Source: Roseateles oligotrophus
GTDB lineage: Bacteria; Pseudomonadota; Gammaproteobacteria; Burkholderiales; Burkholderiaceae_C
Assembly: GCF_025717515.1 (NCBI RefSeq)
Contig: NZ_JAJIRN010000005.1
Coordinates: forward strand, 1 to 64,000
Reading direction: 5' to 3'
DNA length: 64,000 nt
The position numbers were made by a program, and so were the translations under genes. Shown one piece after another: positions 43,703-51,747 of this stretch (positions are counted from its first letter, which is position 1; each line of letters opens with the position of its first letter). Below the pieces are notes generated by a model, which saw nothing but the letters and a program-made list of their open reading frames with translations, had not been told where the DNA came from and did no database searches.

Positions 43703-45109
43703 ATGAGCAGTAGTAGTAGCAATACCAACAACAATAGTGGCAGCAGCGGCCTGGAGCGTCAGCAACCCTTGCTGATAGTTGAGGACGACCTGGCCCTGCA
43801 AAAGCAGTTGAAATGGTCGCTGGATCGCTTTGAGTCGGTTGTGGCCGACGATGTCGCCAGCGCTGTCTTGCAGTTTCGTCGCCACAGCCCGGCGGTAGTC
43901 ACCATGGACTTGGGGCTGCCGCCCGATCAGGATTCGGTGACCGAGGGTTTCAAATGCCTGGAGAAGTTGCTTGAGCTTGATCCTGGCGTGAAGGTCATCG
44001 TATTGACCGGGCAGAACGATCAAGACAATGCCTTGCGGGCCATCCGCATGGGCGCTTACGATTTTTTGGCCAAGCCGGTTGATCCGGATGTGTTGAGCTT
44101 GTCCGTTGAGCGCGCCTACCGTCTATACGAGCTGCAAAAAGAAAATCAACGGCTGCAAAACCTGCACCGAAGCGATGCGTTGGGCGGTTTGATCACACGC
44201 GATGCCGGCATGTTGAAAATCTGCCGAACCATCGAGAAGGTGGCACCCAGCGACGCGACTGTGCTGTTACTTGGCGAGAGTGGCACCGGCAAGGAGGTGC
44301 TGGCGCAAGGGCTGCATGAAGCGTCAAAGCGCAAAGGGCGTTTTGTGGCGATCAACTGCGCGGCCATTCCCGAGAACTTGCTGGAAAGCGAGTTGTTCGG
44401 CTATGAAAAAGGTGCTTTCACCGGCGCCAGCAAAACCACCCTCGGAAAAATCGAAACGGCCAATGGCGGCACCTTGATGCTGGACGAAATTGGCGACCTT
44501 CCTATGAGTTTGCAGGCCAAGCTCTTGCGATTCTTGCAAGAGCGCACGATCGAGCGCGTAGGCGGCAGGCAAGAAATCCCGATTGATGTGCGGATCGTCG
44601 GGGCGACACATCAAGATCTAAAAGGTCAGATCAGTGAAGGCCGGTTTCGGGAGGATTTGTATTACCGATTGGCGGAGATTGTTGTGGATATCCCGCCATT
44701 GCGCGAGCGCACCGGAGATGCAGTGCTTTTGGCGCATGCTTTTTTGCGGCGCTACGCGGGCGAACAACGTCGCTCCGTTTTCACCCTGGCAACTGATGCC
44801 TTGCACGCGATTGAGGCTCATTCTTGGCCAGGCAATGTGCGTGAGTTACAGAACTTGCTCAAGCGGGCCTGCATCATGGCCGATGGTGAGCGTGTGAGCG
44901 CGGCAGATTTGGGCTTGAGGGTCAATGCCGAAAAGGTTGATGAGGAAGCGAATTCACTGGATTTACGTTTGGTGCGAGAACAGGCGGAGCGACTGGCTGT
45001 GGTGACTGCATTGGCCCGCGTCGATGGCAGTATTGCCAAGGCGGCAGATTTGTTGGGAGTTAGTCGCCCGACCCTCTATGATTTGCTCGAAAAACTTAAA
45101 ATTAAGTAG
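43703..45109 (+). CDS. prsR: PEP-CTERM-box sigma-54 response regulator PrsR
   Basis: 468 residues. After a Ser/Asn-rich start comes a receiver domain (about 20-140) with phospho-acceptor Asp in VVTMDLGLP and Lys in DFLAKPVDP. A sigma-54 AAA+ domain (about 160-390) follows, with Walker A GESGTGKE, the sigma-54-contacting GAFTGA loop, Walker B GGTLMLDEIGDLP and the arginine finger region RFREDLYYRL. The Fis-type helix-turn-helix (SIAKAADLLGVSRPTLYDLL) ends the chain. It should act at the -24/-12 promoter at 51680 via an enhancer upstream. Confidence 0.96.
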   Translation: MSSSSSNTNNNSGSSGLERQQPLLIVEDDLALQKQLKWSLDRFESVVADDVASAVLQFRRHSPAVVTMDLGLPPDQDSVTEGFKCLEKLLELDPGVKVIVLTGQNDQDNALRAIRMGAYDFLAKPVDPDVLSLSVERAYRLYELQKENQRLQNLHRSDALGGLITRDAGMLKICRTIEKVAPSDATVLLLGESGTGKEVLAQGLHEASKRKGRFVAINCAAIPENLLESELFGYEKGAFTGASKTTLGKIETANGGTLMLDEIGDLPMSLQAKLLRFLQERTIERVGGRQEIPIDVRIVGATHQDLKGQISEGRFREDLYYRLAEIVVDIPPLRERTGDAVLLAHAFLRRYAGEQRRSVFTLATDALHAIEAHSWPGNVRELQNLLKRACIMADGERVSAADLGLRVNAEKVDEEANSLDLRLVREQAERLAVVTALARVDGSIAKAADLLGVSRPTLYDLLEKLKIK

Positions 45110-45222
45110 TGTAAAAAACTGCATTCGTTTGTGTTTTGAAATTTTTCTGAATGCTGTGATGAACTTGTGGCCGCATTTTCAAAAAAACAGATGGGTTCAG
45201 TTTTATAAGAGGCGGTGGTGAA

Positions 45223-46512
45223 ATGAGTGAAATTAAAAGGCGTAGTTTTAAAAAATTAATTCACCAATATACACGTTTGTTGTTCGGAAAGCTGCCGACG
45301 GATTTTAGATATCCACTGTATCGCCGGATGGTGGATTTCGATCCGGTTCCGGATATGCGGCTGGAATTGAAGATCGCCGAAACTAAAGAAGAATTGACTG
45401 GTTGTTTCCGAATTCTGCATGATGCCTATGTTTCCAGCGGCTTTATGCAACCTCATCCTTCGGGGATGAGGATAACAAAATATCATGCGCTGCCCACGAC
45501 AACAACCATTTGTGCGAAATACGATGGGAAGATCGTGGGCACGATTTCAATGATTAGAGAGGGTGTTTTTGGATTTCCATTGCAGTCCGTTTTTGATTTG
45601 GCAAAAGTTAGGGCCAAGGGCGGGCGGATTGCAGAAATATCTGCGTTGGCGGTTCATCCGGATTTTCGGAAAACCGGTGGTGCCATATTTTTCCCCTTGA
45701 TGAAGTTCATGCGAGAATATTGCGTTAATTTCTTTGAAACGCGACATCTGGTTATTGCGGTTAATCCGAATAAGATTGAATTTTACGAATCTATATTGTA
45801 TTTTACGAGGTTGCAGGAGTCTGCGGTTGAGGAATACGATTTTGCCAATGGCGCTCCTGCGGTGGGTGCTACTTTGGATTTGAGGGAGTTGCCCGGATTC
45901 CTTCTGCAAGGTTTTAAGGGGCGGCCAAAAAGAAAAAATCTTTATGCTTACTTCTATGAAATAGTATTTAAAAACATAAAATGGCCTGAAAGAAAATATC
46001 ACATCACCAATGATCCGGTCATGACGCCGGAGTTGTTGGATTATTTTTTCAATACTGAATCATCCGTTTTTAATGATTTGGATGATAGAAATAAAACGCT
46101 GTTGTGGTCGATTTATGATTTGGCGGAGTATCGGGGAATATTGCCGATGCTAAAAGGCTCGGTTGACCACGGGCATCCTTTGCGTAAGCACCAACGGTAT
46201 TCGATTCGCTGCCCGGGAAGCTTGACTATCACGGTGGCCGGCGAGAAAAGAAACTTCGTTATTGAAGTCATTGAAATTTCAATATCGGGCTTCCAGGCGG
46301 AGTGTAAATTGCAGTTGCCCTTGGAGATTGACGGTATTGCCGAAATTGATCTGGGTTTACTGGAGCGTTCGACCGTCAAGGTCAGGTCTGTTCGAGTTCG
46401 GGAATCAGAGGCCGGTACTTTTTATGGCTTCAAGGTGAATGATTCCGATAGTACTTGGCGACAATGCGTCGCTTCCTTGGAAGTTGGTATCACGACCGGG
46501 GATCTCAGGTGA
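45223..46512 (+). CDS. Exosortase-locus N-acyltransferase (FeeM/GNAT-like) fused to a PilZ domain
   Basis: 429 residues. The first part (about 45-260) is an acyl-homoserine-lactone-synthase-like/N-acyl amino acid synthase GNAT domain: CFRILHDAYVSSGFMQ, the acyl-CoA/ACP loop region RIAEISALAVHPDFRKTGGA and FYESILYFTRL. Such acyltransferases are known next to exosortase genes. The C-terminal part (about 325-425) looks like PilZ, with RKHQR (R-x-x-x-R) and VIEISISGF, where the usual D/N-x-S-x-x-G is E-I-S-I-S-G. So c-di-GMP control is possible but the site is imperfect. The gene is AT-rich compared with its neighbours. It overlaps the protease gene by four bases. Confidence 0.85.
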   Translation: MSEIKRRSFKKLIHQYTRLLFGKLPTDFRYPLYRRMVDFDPVPDMRLELKIAETKEELTGCFRILHDAYVSSGFMQPHPSGMRITKYHALPTTTTICAKYDGKIVGTISMIREGVFGFPLQSVFDLAKVRAKGGRIAEISALAVHPDFRKTGGAIFFPLMKFMREYCVNFFETRHLVIAVNPNKIEFYESILYFTRLQESAVEEYDFANGAPAVGATLDLRELPGFLLQGFKGRPKRKNLYAYFYEIVFKNIKWPERKYHITNDPVMTPELLDYFFNTESSVFNDLDDRNKTLLWSIYDLAEYRGILPMLKGSVDHGHPLRKHQRYSIRCPGSLTITVAGEKRNFVIEVIEISISGFQAECKLQLPLEIDGIAEIDLGLLERSTVKVRSVRVRESEAGTFYGFKVNDSDSTWRQCVASLEVGITTGDLR

Positions 46513-47291
46513 GAAAACACCGCGGGTTAGAATTTCTTGGTTTTGTGGTGTTTGGCTGCTTGTTGGCGTTGATAACCGCACAAGTGCGGGCGGCCAATTT
46601 CGAAAATATACCCGAGCTGATTCGCAGGGTTAAGCCATCGGTGGTGTTGGTGGGAACTTACGGCGAATTGGACAGTCCGCGCTTTACTTTCCGTGGCACG
46701 GGTTTTGCGGTCGCCGATGGCAGGCGAATTGTTACCAATGCGCATGTTATTCCGGATACGGACAGTAGCGGAGCGAGAGTTCTGGTTATCCGTATCAAAG
46801 GTGAATCGGGTGATTGGGTCAGCCGCAAAGTTGAGCATGTAAGTCTTGATAGGCCTAGTGATTTGGCTGTGATGGATATTGCGGGTGCGCCCTTGAATCC
46901 TCTGCCTTTGAAAGCGGTGGTTGTTCCTGAGGGGACGGCGGTTGTGTTCATGGGTTTTCCCATTGCCGGCGCTTTGGGGTTTTCTCATGTTGCGCACCGT
47001 GCGATGGTTTCTGCGCTGACGCCGGTGGCCTTGCCGGCCCCGACGGGCAGCAGCTTGAATGCCAGAAATATTTCACAAATACGTTCCGGTACATTCAATA
47101 TCATGCAATTGGATGGCACGGCCTATCCAGGCAATAGTGGTGGGCCGGTATTTGACATCGAGACCGGCGAGGTGGTTGGCGTTATAAATATGGTGTTGTT
47201 AAAGGGCACGAAGGAGTCGGTGTTGAGCCACCCATCGGGTATCAGCTACGCGATCCCCGCTGCTGCCGTGATTCGACTGCTTGGGCCTTGA
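46509..47291 (+). CDS. Secreted trypsin-like serine protease without PDZ domain
   Basis: 260 residues from GTG 46509, overlapping the stop of the acyltransferase gene (GTGA). A signal sequence (FLGFVVFGCLLALITAQVRA) sends it to the periplasm. The chymotrypsin/DegP fold has the triad His in IVTNAHVIP, Asp in PSDLAVMDI and Ser in GTAYPGNSGGPVF. It ends soon after the protease domain, so there is no PDZ as in DegP/DegS. Proteases of this kind recur in XrtA loci, perhaps for processing envelope proteins, but the target is unknown. Confidence 0.9.
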   Translation: MRKHRGLEFLGFVVFGCLLALITAQVRAANFENIPELIRRVKPSVVLVGTYGELDSPRFTFRGTGFAVADGRRIVTNAHVIPDTDSSGARVLVIRIKGESGDWVSRKVEHVSLDRPSDLAVMDIAGAPLNPLPLKAVVVPEGTAVVFMGFPIAGALGFSHVAHRAMVSALTPVALPAPTGSSLNARNISQIRSGTFNIMQLDGTAYPGNSGGPVFDIETGEVVGVINMVLLKGTKESVLSHPSGISYAIPAAAVIRLLGP

Positions 47292-47365
47292 ATTCGCTTG
47301 CCTGCGGCACAGAACTTGTGCGGTACCCGAGCCAAGTTTTGAAAAATTGTTTTGAGTAGAATTTA

Positions 47366-48568
47366 GTGAAAAAAATACTTTTTGTCGCAGAAGCTGTTTC
47401 GCTCGCGCATGTGGCTCGGCCAAGTATTTTGGCCCGGTCGCTCGACCGGGAAAAATACGAAGTTGTTTTCGCCAGTAACGAGCAGTTCAAGATATGCACC
47501 GAAAACTCCGACTGGCAAACTTATCCGGTGGAGAGTATCTCGCCGGAGCTTTTTATGCAGCGATTGGCGAAAGGTCAACCGGTTTATACGGAGCATGAGT
47601 TGGCGGCCTATGTGGCGGCGGACATCAGAATGTTGGAAGCGGTTCGGCCGGATGCCGTCGTGGGGGATTTCAGGCTCTCCTTGGCAATTGCCGCGCGCCT
47701 GCTGAAGGTTCCTTTGTTCATCATTTGCAACGCCTATTGGAGTGCGTTTGCGGCGGACCAGCGTATGCATGCGCCGGACCTGCCGGCGGCAAAAATTATT
47801 GGCTTTCCCATTTTTGATCGAGTGTTCCGCTTGGTTTGGCCGTTCGCGAGTCGGCTCCACTGCATCCCCATTAACCGGGTGCGGAAGAAATATGGCTTCA
47901 AACCTTATCGCTCGATACGCGAGTATTACGGGGATGGGGATGTGGTGATGTATTCGGATACGCCGGGCTTGGTGCCTGCGACGGCCAATCTTCCGCCGAC
48001 GCATCATTACATCGGGCCAATCGTTTGGTCGCCGTCAATGGCGCTGCCGGCTTGGTGGGCCGAGGCCATGGCGATTGAGCGGCCGAGAGCCTATATCACC
48101 TTGGGTTCAACCGGGAGTGTTGATCTTTTACCCGAAATCGTGGCGGCCTGCCTGGAGGAGGGGTTGCTTTGCCTGGTGGCCACGGCCGGCAGGGGGCAAT
48201 ATACCAGCGATTCACCCTGGGTATTCACGGCGCCATTTTTGCCCGGCGACTTGGCCGCTGCGGCGGCTAGTCTGGTCATTTGCAATGGTGGCAGCCCGAC
48301 GACACATCAAGCGCTGCAACAAGGGGTGCCGGTTCTCGGTATTTGCTCCAACCTTGATCAGGTGATGAATATGAGTGGAATTAAGCGGAGCGGTGCGGGT
48401 ATTGGCATGCGGGCGGGGGAGTTCTCGCGATCTGGAGCTAGAAAGGTAATTTCGATTCTCCAAGGTGGGAGCTATTTTAAATTTAAAACTTCAGCACTGG
48501 CACTCGATTTCAATTTGCTAAACTCCGCTCAACAGTTTACTCAATTGCTTGCCAGGTATACCGCTTAG
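47366..48568 (+). CDS. GT-B glycosyltransferase (UDP-glycosyltransferase/MGT-like, GT1 family)
   Basis: 400 residues from GTG 47366. The chain has two Rossmann halves. The N-terminal half begins KKILFVAEAVSLAHVARPSILARS and carries FIICNAYWSAF. The C-terminal half has AYITLGSTGSVDLLPEIVAA and the donor-site region APFLPGDLAAAAASLVICNGG followed by SPTTHQALQQGVPVLGI, like the H-x-G-x(n)-E-x-x-x-x-G-x-P signature with a Gln in place of the Glu. Its product (a polysaccharide decoration or glycolipid) is unknown. It follows the protease gene by 74 bases. Confidence 0.85.
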   Translation: MKKILFVAEAVSLAHVARPSILARSLDREKYEVVFASNEQFKICTENSDWQTYPVESISPELFMQRLAKGQPVYTEHELAAYVAADIRMLEAVRPDAVVGDFRLSLAIAARLLKVPLFIICNAYWSAFAADQRMHAPDLPAAKIIGFPIFDRVFRLVWPFASRLHCIPINRVRKKYGFKPYRSIREYYGDGDVVMYSDTPGLVPATANLPPTHHYIGPIVWSPSMALPAWWAEAMAIERPRAYITLGSTGSVDLLPEIVAACLEEGLLCLVATAGRGQYTSDSPWVFTAPFLPGDLAAAAASLVICNGGSPTTHQALQQGVPVLGICSNLDQVMNMSGIKRSGAGIGMRAGEFSRSGARKVISILQGGSYFKFKTSALALDFNLLNSAQQFTQLLARYTA

Positions 48569-48649
48569 GTGATTGAAGTGAAAAGATTTTGGGGCCTTTT
48601 CAAGAAAACCCTAGGCCCATTTAAATGTTAAAAATACAAGGACTGTAAC

Positions 48650-51406
48650 GTGCGAAATTTTTTTCTTGTTGTCGCTATTTTTCTTTCGGCATGTACCGGG
48701 GCAAGTGAGCAGGAGTTGATTGCTTCAGCTAGAAAGAGCTACGGTCAAGAAAAATATTCTGAAGCGGTTATTAAAACCAAAAACGTACTTCAAACAAACA
48801 AAAATTCTGCAGAGGCACGCTATTTGTTGGGCGCCTCTCTGTACGCAACCGGAGATTTAATTTCAGCGGAGATTGAATTGCGCAAGGCTATGGATTTGGC
48901 TCACCCTGACAGCGAGGTTGTTCCGGCGCTTGCCAAAGCTATGTTTGATATGCGCAATTTTAGACGTTTGACCGATGAATTTGGGAGTCTTCAACTTGCT
49001 GATGCTTTGGCCGCGAATAATTTGAAATCAACGTTGGCGATGGCTTACGCAGCACAGAACGACAATGTACGGGCCAATGACTTAATTGAGTCAATATTGC
49101 TTAAGACACCTGATTTTATTCCTGCGCTATTGGTGAAGGCCAGAATTTTGGCGGGGGAGGAGAAATTCGAAGAATCCGAGCATTTGATTGATTCGATATT
49201 GCTGAAAAATCCTGGTGATGCGGATGCGATGTTGATCAAGGCCGAAATAAGCCCTTACTTATCTAAAGACATAAGTATTTCAGAGGCGTTATACCGGGAT
49301 GTTCTTAAGTTAAGAAAAAATGATATGACGGCGAACGATGCTTTAATGGCTATTTACTTTAGTCAAAATAACATTGTGGCTGCAAAGAAACATTTTTCGG
49401 ATTTGATGAAGGTCGCACCCAATAGGTTCCAGACGAAATTTTATTCGGCTCAATTTGCATTTATTGAAGAGAATTACAAGAGTGCCAGGGAACAAATTTC
49501 GGCGTTATTAAGAATTTGGCCAGATAGCACGAAATTATTGCAGTTTGCCGGTGCAGTAGAAATGAAACTTGGCTCATTGTCAGAAGCAGAAGCACATTTT
49601 TTAAAAGCGCTTAGCTTGAACCCTGATTCGCCCAGCGTGCGCAGGACTTTGGCTCAGGTGTATCTTCGTTCGGGTCGAGCTTCGAAGTCGCTTGATGTCT
49701 TGAAGCCATTGCTTGCTCAATCCCCGGTTGCCGCCGAAACGATGTCGCTGGCGGCAGAAGCCTATGTTCAGCAAGGCGATCAAATCAGGGCGGAAGAATT
49801 TTTCCAGCAGGCAAACATGACCAAGCCTGGGGACGTAAAGATCATGACGGCCCTTGCGATGACGCGCTTGGGCGGGAAAAAAGAGAGCTTAGGTTTTGAG
49901 GACTTGAGTTCGATCGCCGCGAGCGACAAGGGTGAATTCGCGGATTTGGCTCTGATTAATGCCAGACTTGGGCGGAAAGAATGGGCGCTTGCGCTGGAGG
50001 CAATTGGTAATTATGAGCGAAAAATGCCGGACCGCCCGACGCCGCCTGCATTGCGTGGCAAGGTTCAGGAACGACAAGGTGACCTGGGTGCGGCGCGCAA
50101 GAGTTTCGAGCTCGCGCTGACTAAAGACAAATATTATTATCCTGCCATTGCGGCGCTGACTGACATGGAGTTGCGGGGCGGAGAACTCAAACATGCGGTT
50201 GAACGACTGGAAAGATTTACCAACGCCAATCCAAAGCATGTCATGGCGTTATTGTCATTGGCAAACCTAAAGAAACTACAGGGGGCTTCGGATGATGTTG
50301 TGACCGCAGTACTCAATGACGCTGTGCGTGGTAATCCATCGGACCCAGTTGCCAGAGTGGCCTTGATTTCAAATCTGAGAATGAAAAATGATTTCAAAGG
50401 CGCGTTAGCTGCTGCTCAGGCCGGTGTAGTAGCGGTGCCCGATAGCTTGGAACTTTTGGATACTTTGGGCTTTGCGCAAATGAATATGTCTGAGTGGAAT
50501 CAGTCCTTGAGTACCTTCAAGAAGCTGGCAAGTTTGCAGCCGCAGTCTGTAAAACCGTATCTCCGCATGGCTGACGTGTATTCGGCGATGAAGGAAAACG
50601 ATTCAGTCAAGAAAGTTTTGAAGAGCGCTCTGGAGGTTGATCCTAAAAATTTGGATGCAAGAATTGGATTGATTACGGTGGCAATGAGGGAAAACCAGCC
50701 GGCTGATGCGCTCCAAAGCGCTAGAGAGGTCCAGCGGCAGTTGCCCGGTGAAGCTATTGGTTTCTTGCTGGAGGGTGATATTTTTGTTGTGCAGAAAAAA
50801 TACTCTGAAGCAATTGCAATCTACAAGGTTGGATTGAAGAAAAGTAATACTTCCCGCTTACCTAAGGCCTTGGTCGAAGCGTACGGGCAGGCAAATCGCA
50901 TTGAGGATCAACAGAGCTTTGTGCTTGGATGGGTCAATGATCATCCGAAAGATCTGGCATTCTTGATCTTTGCTGGTGACCAAGCACTGATGCGAGGGGG
51001 GTTTTCTGAGGCGGAAGGGCTTTATCGCAAAGCTCTGGCCATAGACGCCAAAAATTTTCAGGTGATGAATAATATTGCGTGGTTAATGCTGCAACAAAAA
51101 AAGGGGGGGGCGGCCGCTATGGCGGCAACAGCCGTGGCTTTGGCTCCGAAGCATTCGGCCAGTTTGGATACCTATGCATTGGCTTTGCTTGATGAGCGCA
51201 AATATAAAGAAGCCTTAGCGGCTGAAAACTCGGCGATTGCACTGTCTCCAAATATCCCGGAATATCGATTGAATTTGGCAAAAATTTACATGGCCATGAA
51301 TGATAAGAAGAAGGCTGTTGTCGAGCTTGAGAAGTTGAAGAGTTTGGGTGATCGGTATGGCAATCAGGCAGAGGTGGCGGGGCTTTTGCGTGTGGCCACC
51401 CAATAG
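48650..51406 (+). CDS. prsT: PEP-CTERM system TPR-repeat lipoprotein PrsT
   Basis: 918 residues from GTG 48650 with AAGGA upstream, the characteristic large size. The signal peptide ends in lipobox FLSAC (about residue 15), so it is anchored in the membrane. The rest is some 20 TPR/Sel1-like helical repeats (for example AEARYLLGASLYATGDLISA, SEAEAHFLKALSLNPDSPSV and NNIAWLMLQQKKGG). PrsT is thought to help move or assemble the polysaccharide/PEP-CTERM proteins through the envelope. The coding DNA is AT-rich and carries an A7G8 tract at 51096-51110, near the C-terminus. Confidence 0.94.
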   Translation: MRNFFLVVAIFLSACTGASEQELIASARKSYGQEKYSEAVIKTKNVLQTNKNSAEARYLLGASLYATGDLISAEIELRKAMDLAHPDSEVVPALAKAMFDMRNFRRLTDEFGSLQLADALAANNLKSTLAMAYAAQNDNVRANDLIESILLKTPDFIPALLVKARILAGEEKFEESEHLIDSILLKNPGDADAMLIKAEISPYLSKDISISEALYRDVLKLRKNDMTANDALMAIYFSQNNIVAAKKHFSDLMKVAPNRFQTKFYSAQFAFIEENYKSAREQISALLRIWPDSTKLLQFAGAVEMKLGSLSEAEAHFLKALSLNPDSPSVRRTLAQVYLRSGRASKSLDVLKPLLAQSPVAAETMSLAAEAYVQQGDQIRAEEFFQQANMTKPGDVKIMTALAMTRLGGKKESLGFEDLSSIAASDKGEFADLALINARLGRKEWALALEAIGNYERKMPDRPTPPALRGKVQERQGDLGAARKSFELALTKDKYYYPAIAALTDMELRGGELKHAVERLERFTNANPKHVMALLSLANLKKLQGASDDVVTAVLNDAVRGNPSDPVARVALISNLRMKNDFKGALAAAQAGVVAVPDSLELLDTLGFAQMNMSEWNQSLSTFKKLASLQPQSVKPYLRMADVYSAMKENDSVKKVLKSALEVDPKNLDARIGLITVAMRENQPADALQSAREVQRQLPGEAIGFLLEGDIFVVQKKYSEAIAIYKVGLKKSNTSRLPKALVEAYGQANRIEDQQSFVLGWVNDHPKDLAFLIFAGDQALMRGGFSEAEGLYRKALAIDAKNFQVMNNIAWLMLQQKKGGAAAMAATAVALAPKHSASLDTYALALLDERKYKEALAAENSAIALSPNIPEYRLNLAKIYMAMNDKKKAVVELEKLKSLGDRYGNQAEVAGLLRVATQ
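51096..51110 (+). repeat. A7G8 slippery tract inside prsT
   Basis: Seven A residues followed by eight G residues encode KKGG at about residue 820 of PrsT. Addition or loss of one base would remove roughly the last 100 residues, including the final TPR repeats. Confidence 0.85.
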
Positions 51407-51565
51407 TCGGTCGATCTTGTTGAAATTTCTGCTTAGCGCGAGCAGTTCGGCAATGCCGCTTGAGCGCAGCCTTGATCACCTCATCTGGCTGGATAGGGCG
51501 AGGGCGGGTTCTCGCTCGTTAGGGGTAAATGCGTAACCAAGGGCTTGCGAAAACTGGCGGCAAAG

Positions 51566-51582
51566 TGTCGGAATTCTTTACA
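51566..51582 (+). promoter_or_regulatory. Candidate PrsR enhancer site
   Basis: TGTCGGAATTCTTTACA has TGT...ACA outer half-sites around GAATTC. It lies about 100 bases before the -24 element, the usual distance for a sigma-54 activator site. It is a single copy, so its assignment to PrsR is inference. Confidence 0.45.
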
Positions 51583-51679
51583 GATGATGTCGTTGTGTTC
51601 TGCTCTCGACGCGAGTCTTTTGTGTTTTTGTTTTTTTTATTCTTATGAAACAACGACTTAGATAAATTTCATCTTCAAT

Positions 51680-51695
51680 TGGCATGGTTGTTGCT
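51680..51695 (+). promoter_or_regulatory. Sigma-54 (RpoN) promoter
   Basis: TGGCATGGTTGTTGCT gives GG and GC separated by exactly 10 bases and matches the consensus TGGCAC-N5-TTGC at nearly every position. Transcription would start near 51706, about 40 bases before the ATG of the PEP-CTERM gene. Confidence 0.88.
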
Positions 51696-51747
51696 TGCAT
51701 GGAATCGTAGGGCCTTTTTCATTTCTCCAATACTTAGGAGTAGTTTT

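Larger units (their letters stand above)
51407..51747. promoter_or_regulatory. Regulatory gap ahead of the PEP-CTERM protein gene
   Basis: No gene is supported in these 340 bases. They hold the sigma-54 promoter at 51680-51695, a candidate enhancer palindrome at 51566-51582 and a T-rich stretch (51610-51640) between them that could bend or bind IHF. The layout is that of a RpoN-dependent, enhancer-activated promoter. Confidence 0.65.

Noticed and set aside
47308-47330. Second sigma-54 promoter (CGGCACAGAACTTGTG) before the glycosyltransferase gene
   Set aside because: The -12 element has GT instead of GC and the -24 box is imperfect, so it falls short of the consensus.
51407-51540. Additional small gene after prsT
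   Set aside because: Frames are short, without a ribosome binding site or similarity; the stretch is better explained as regulatory DNA.
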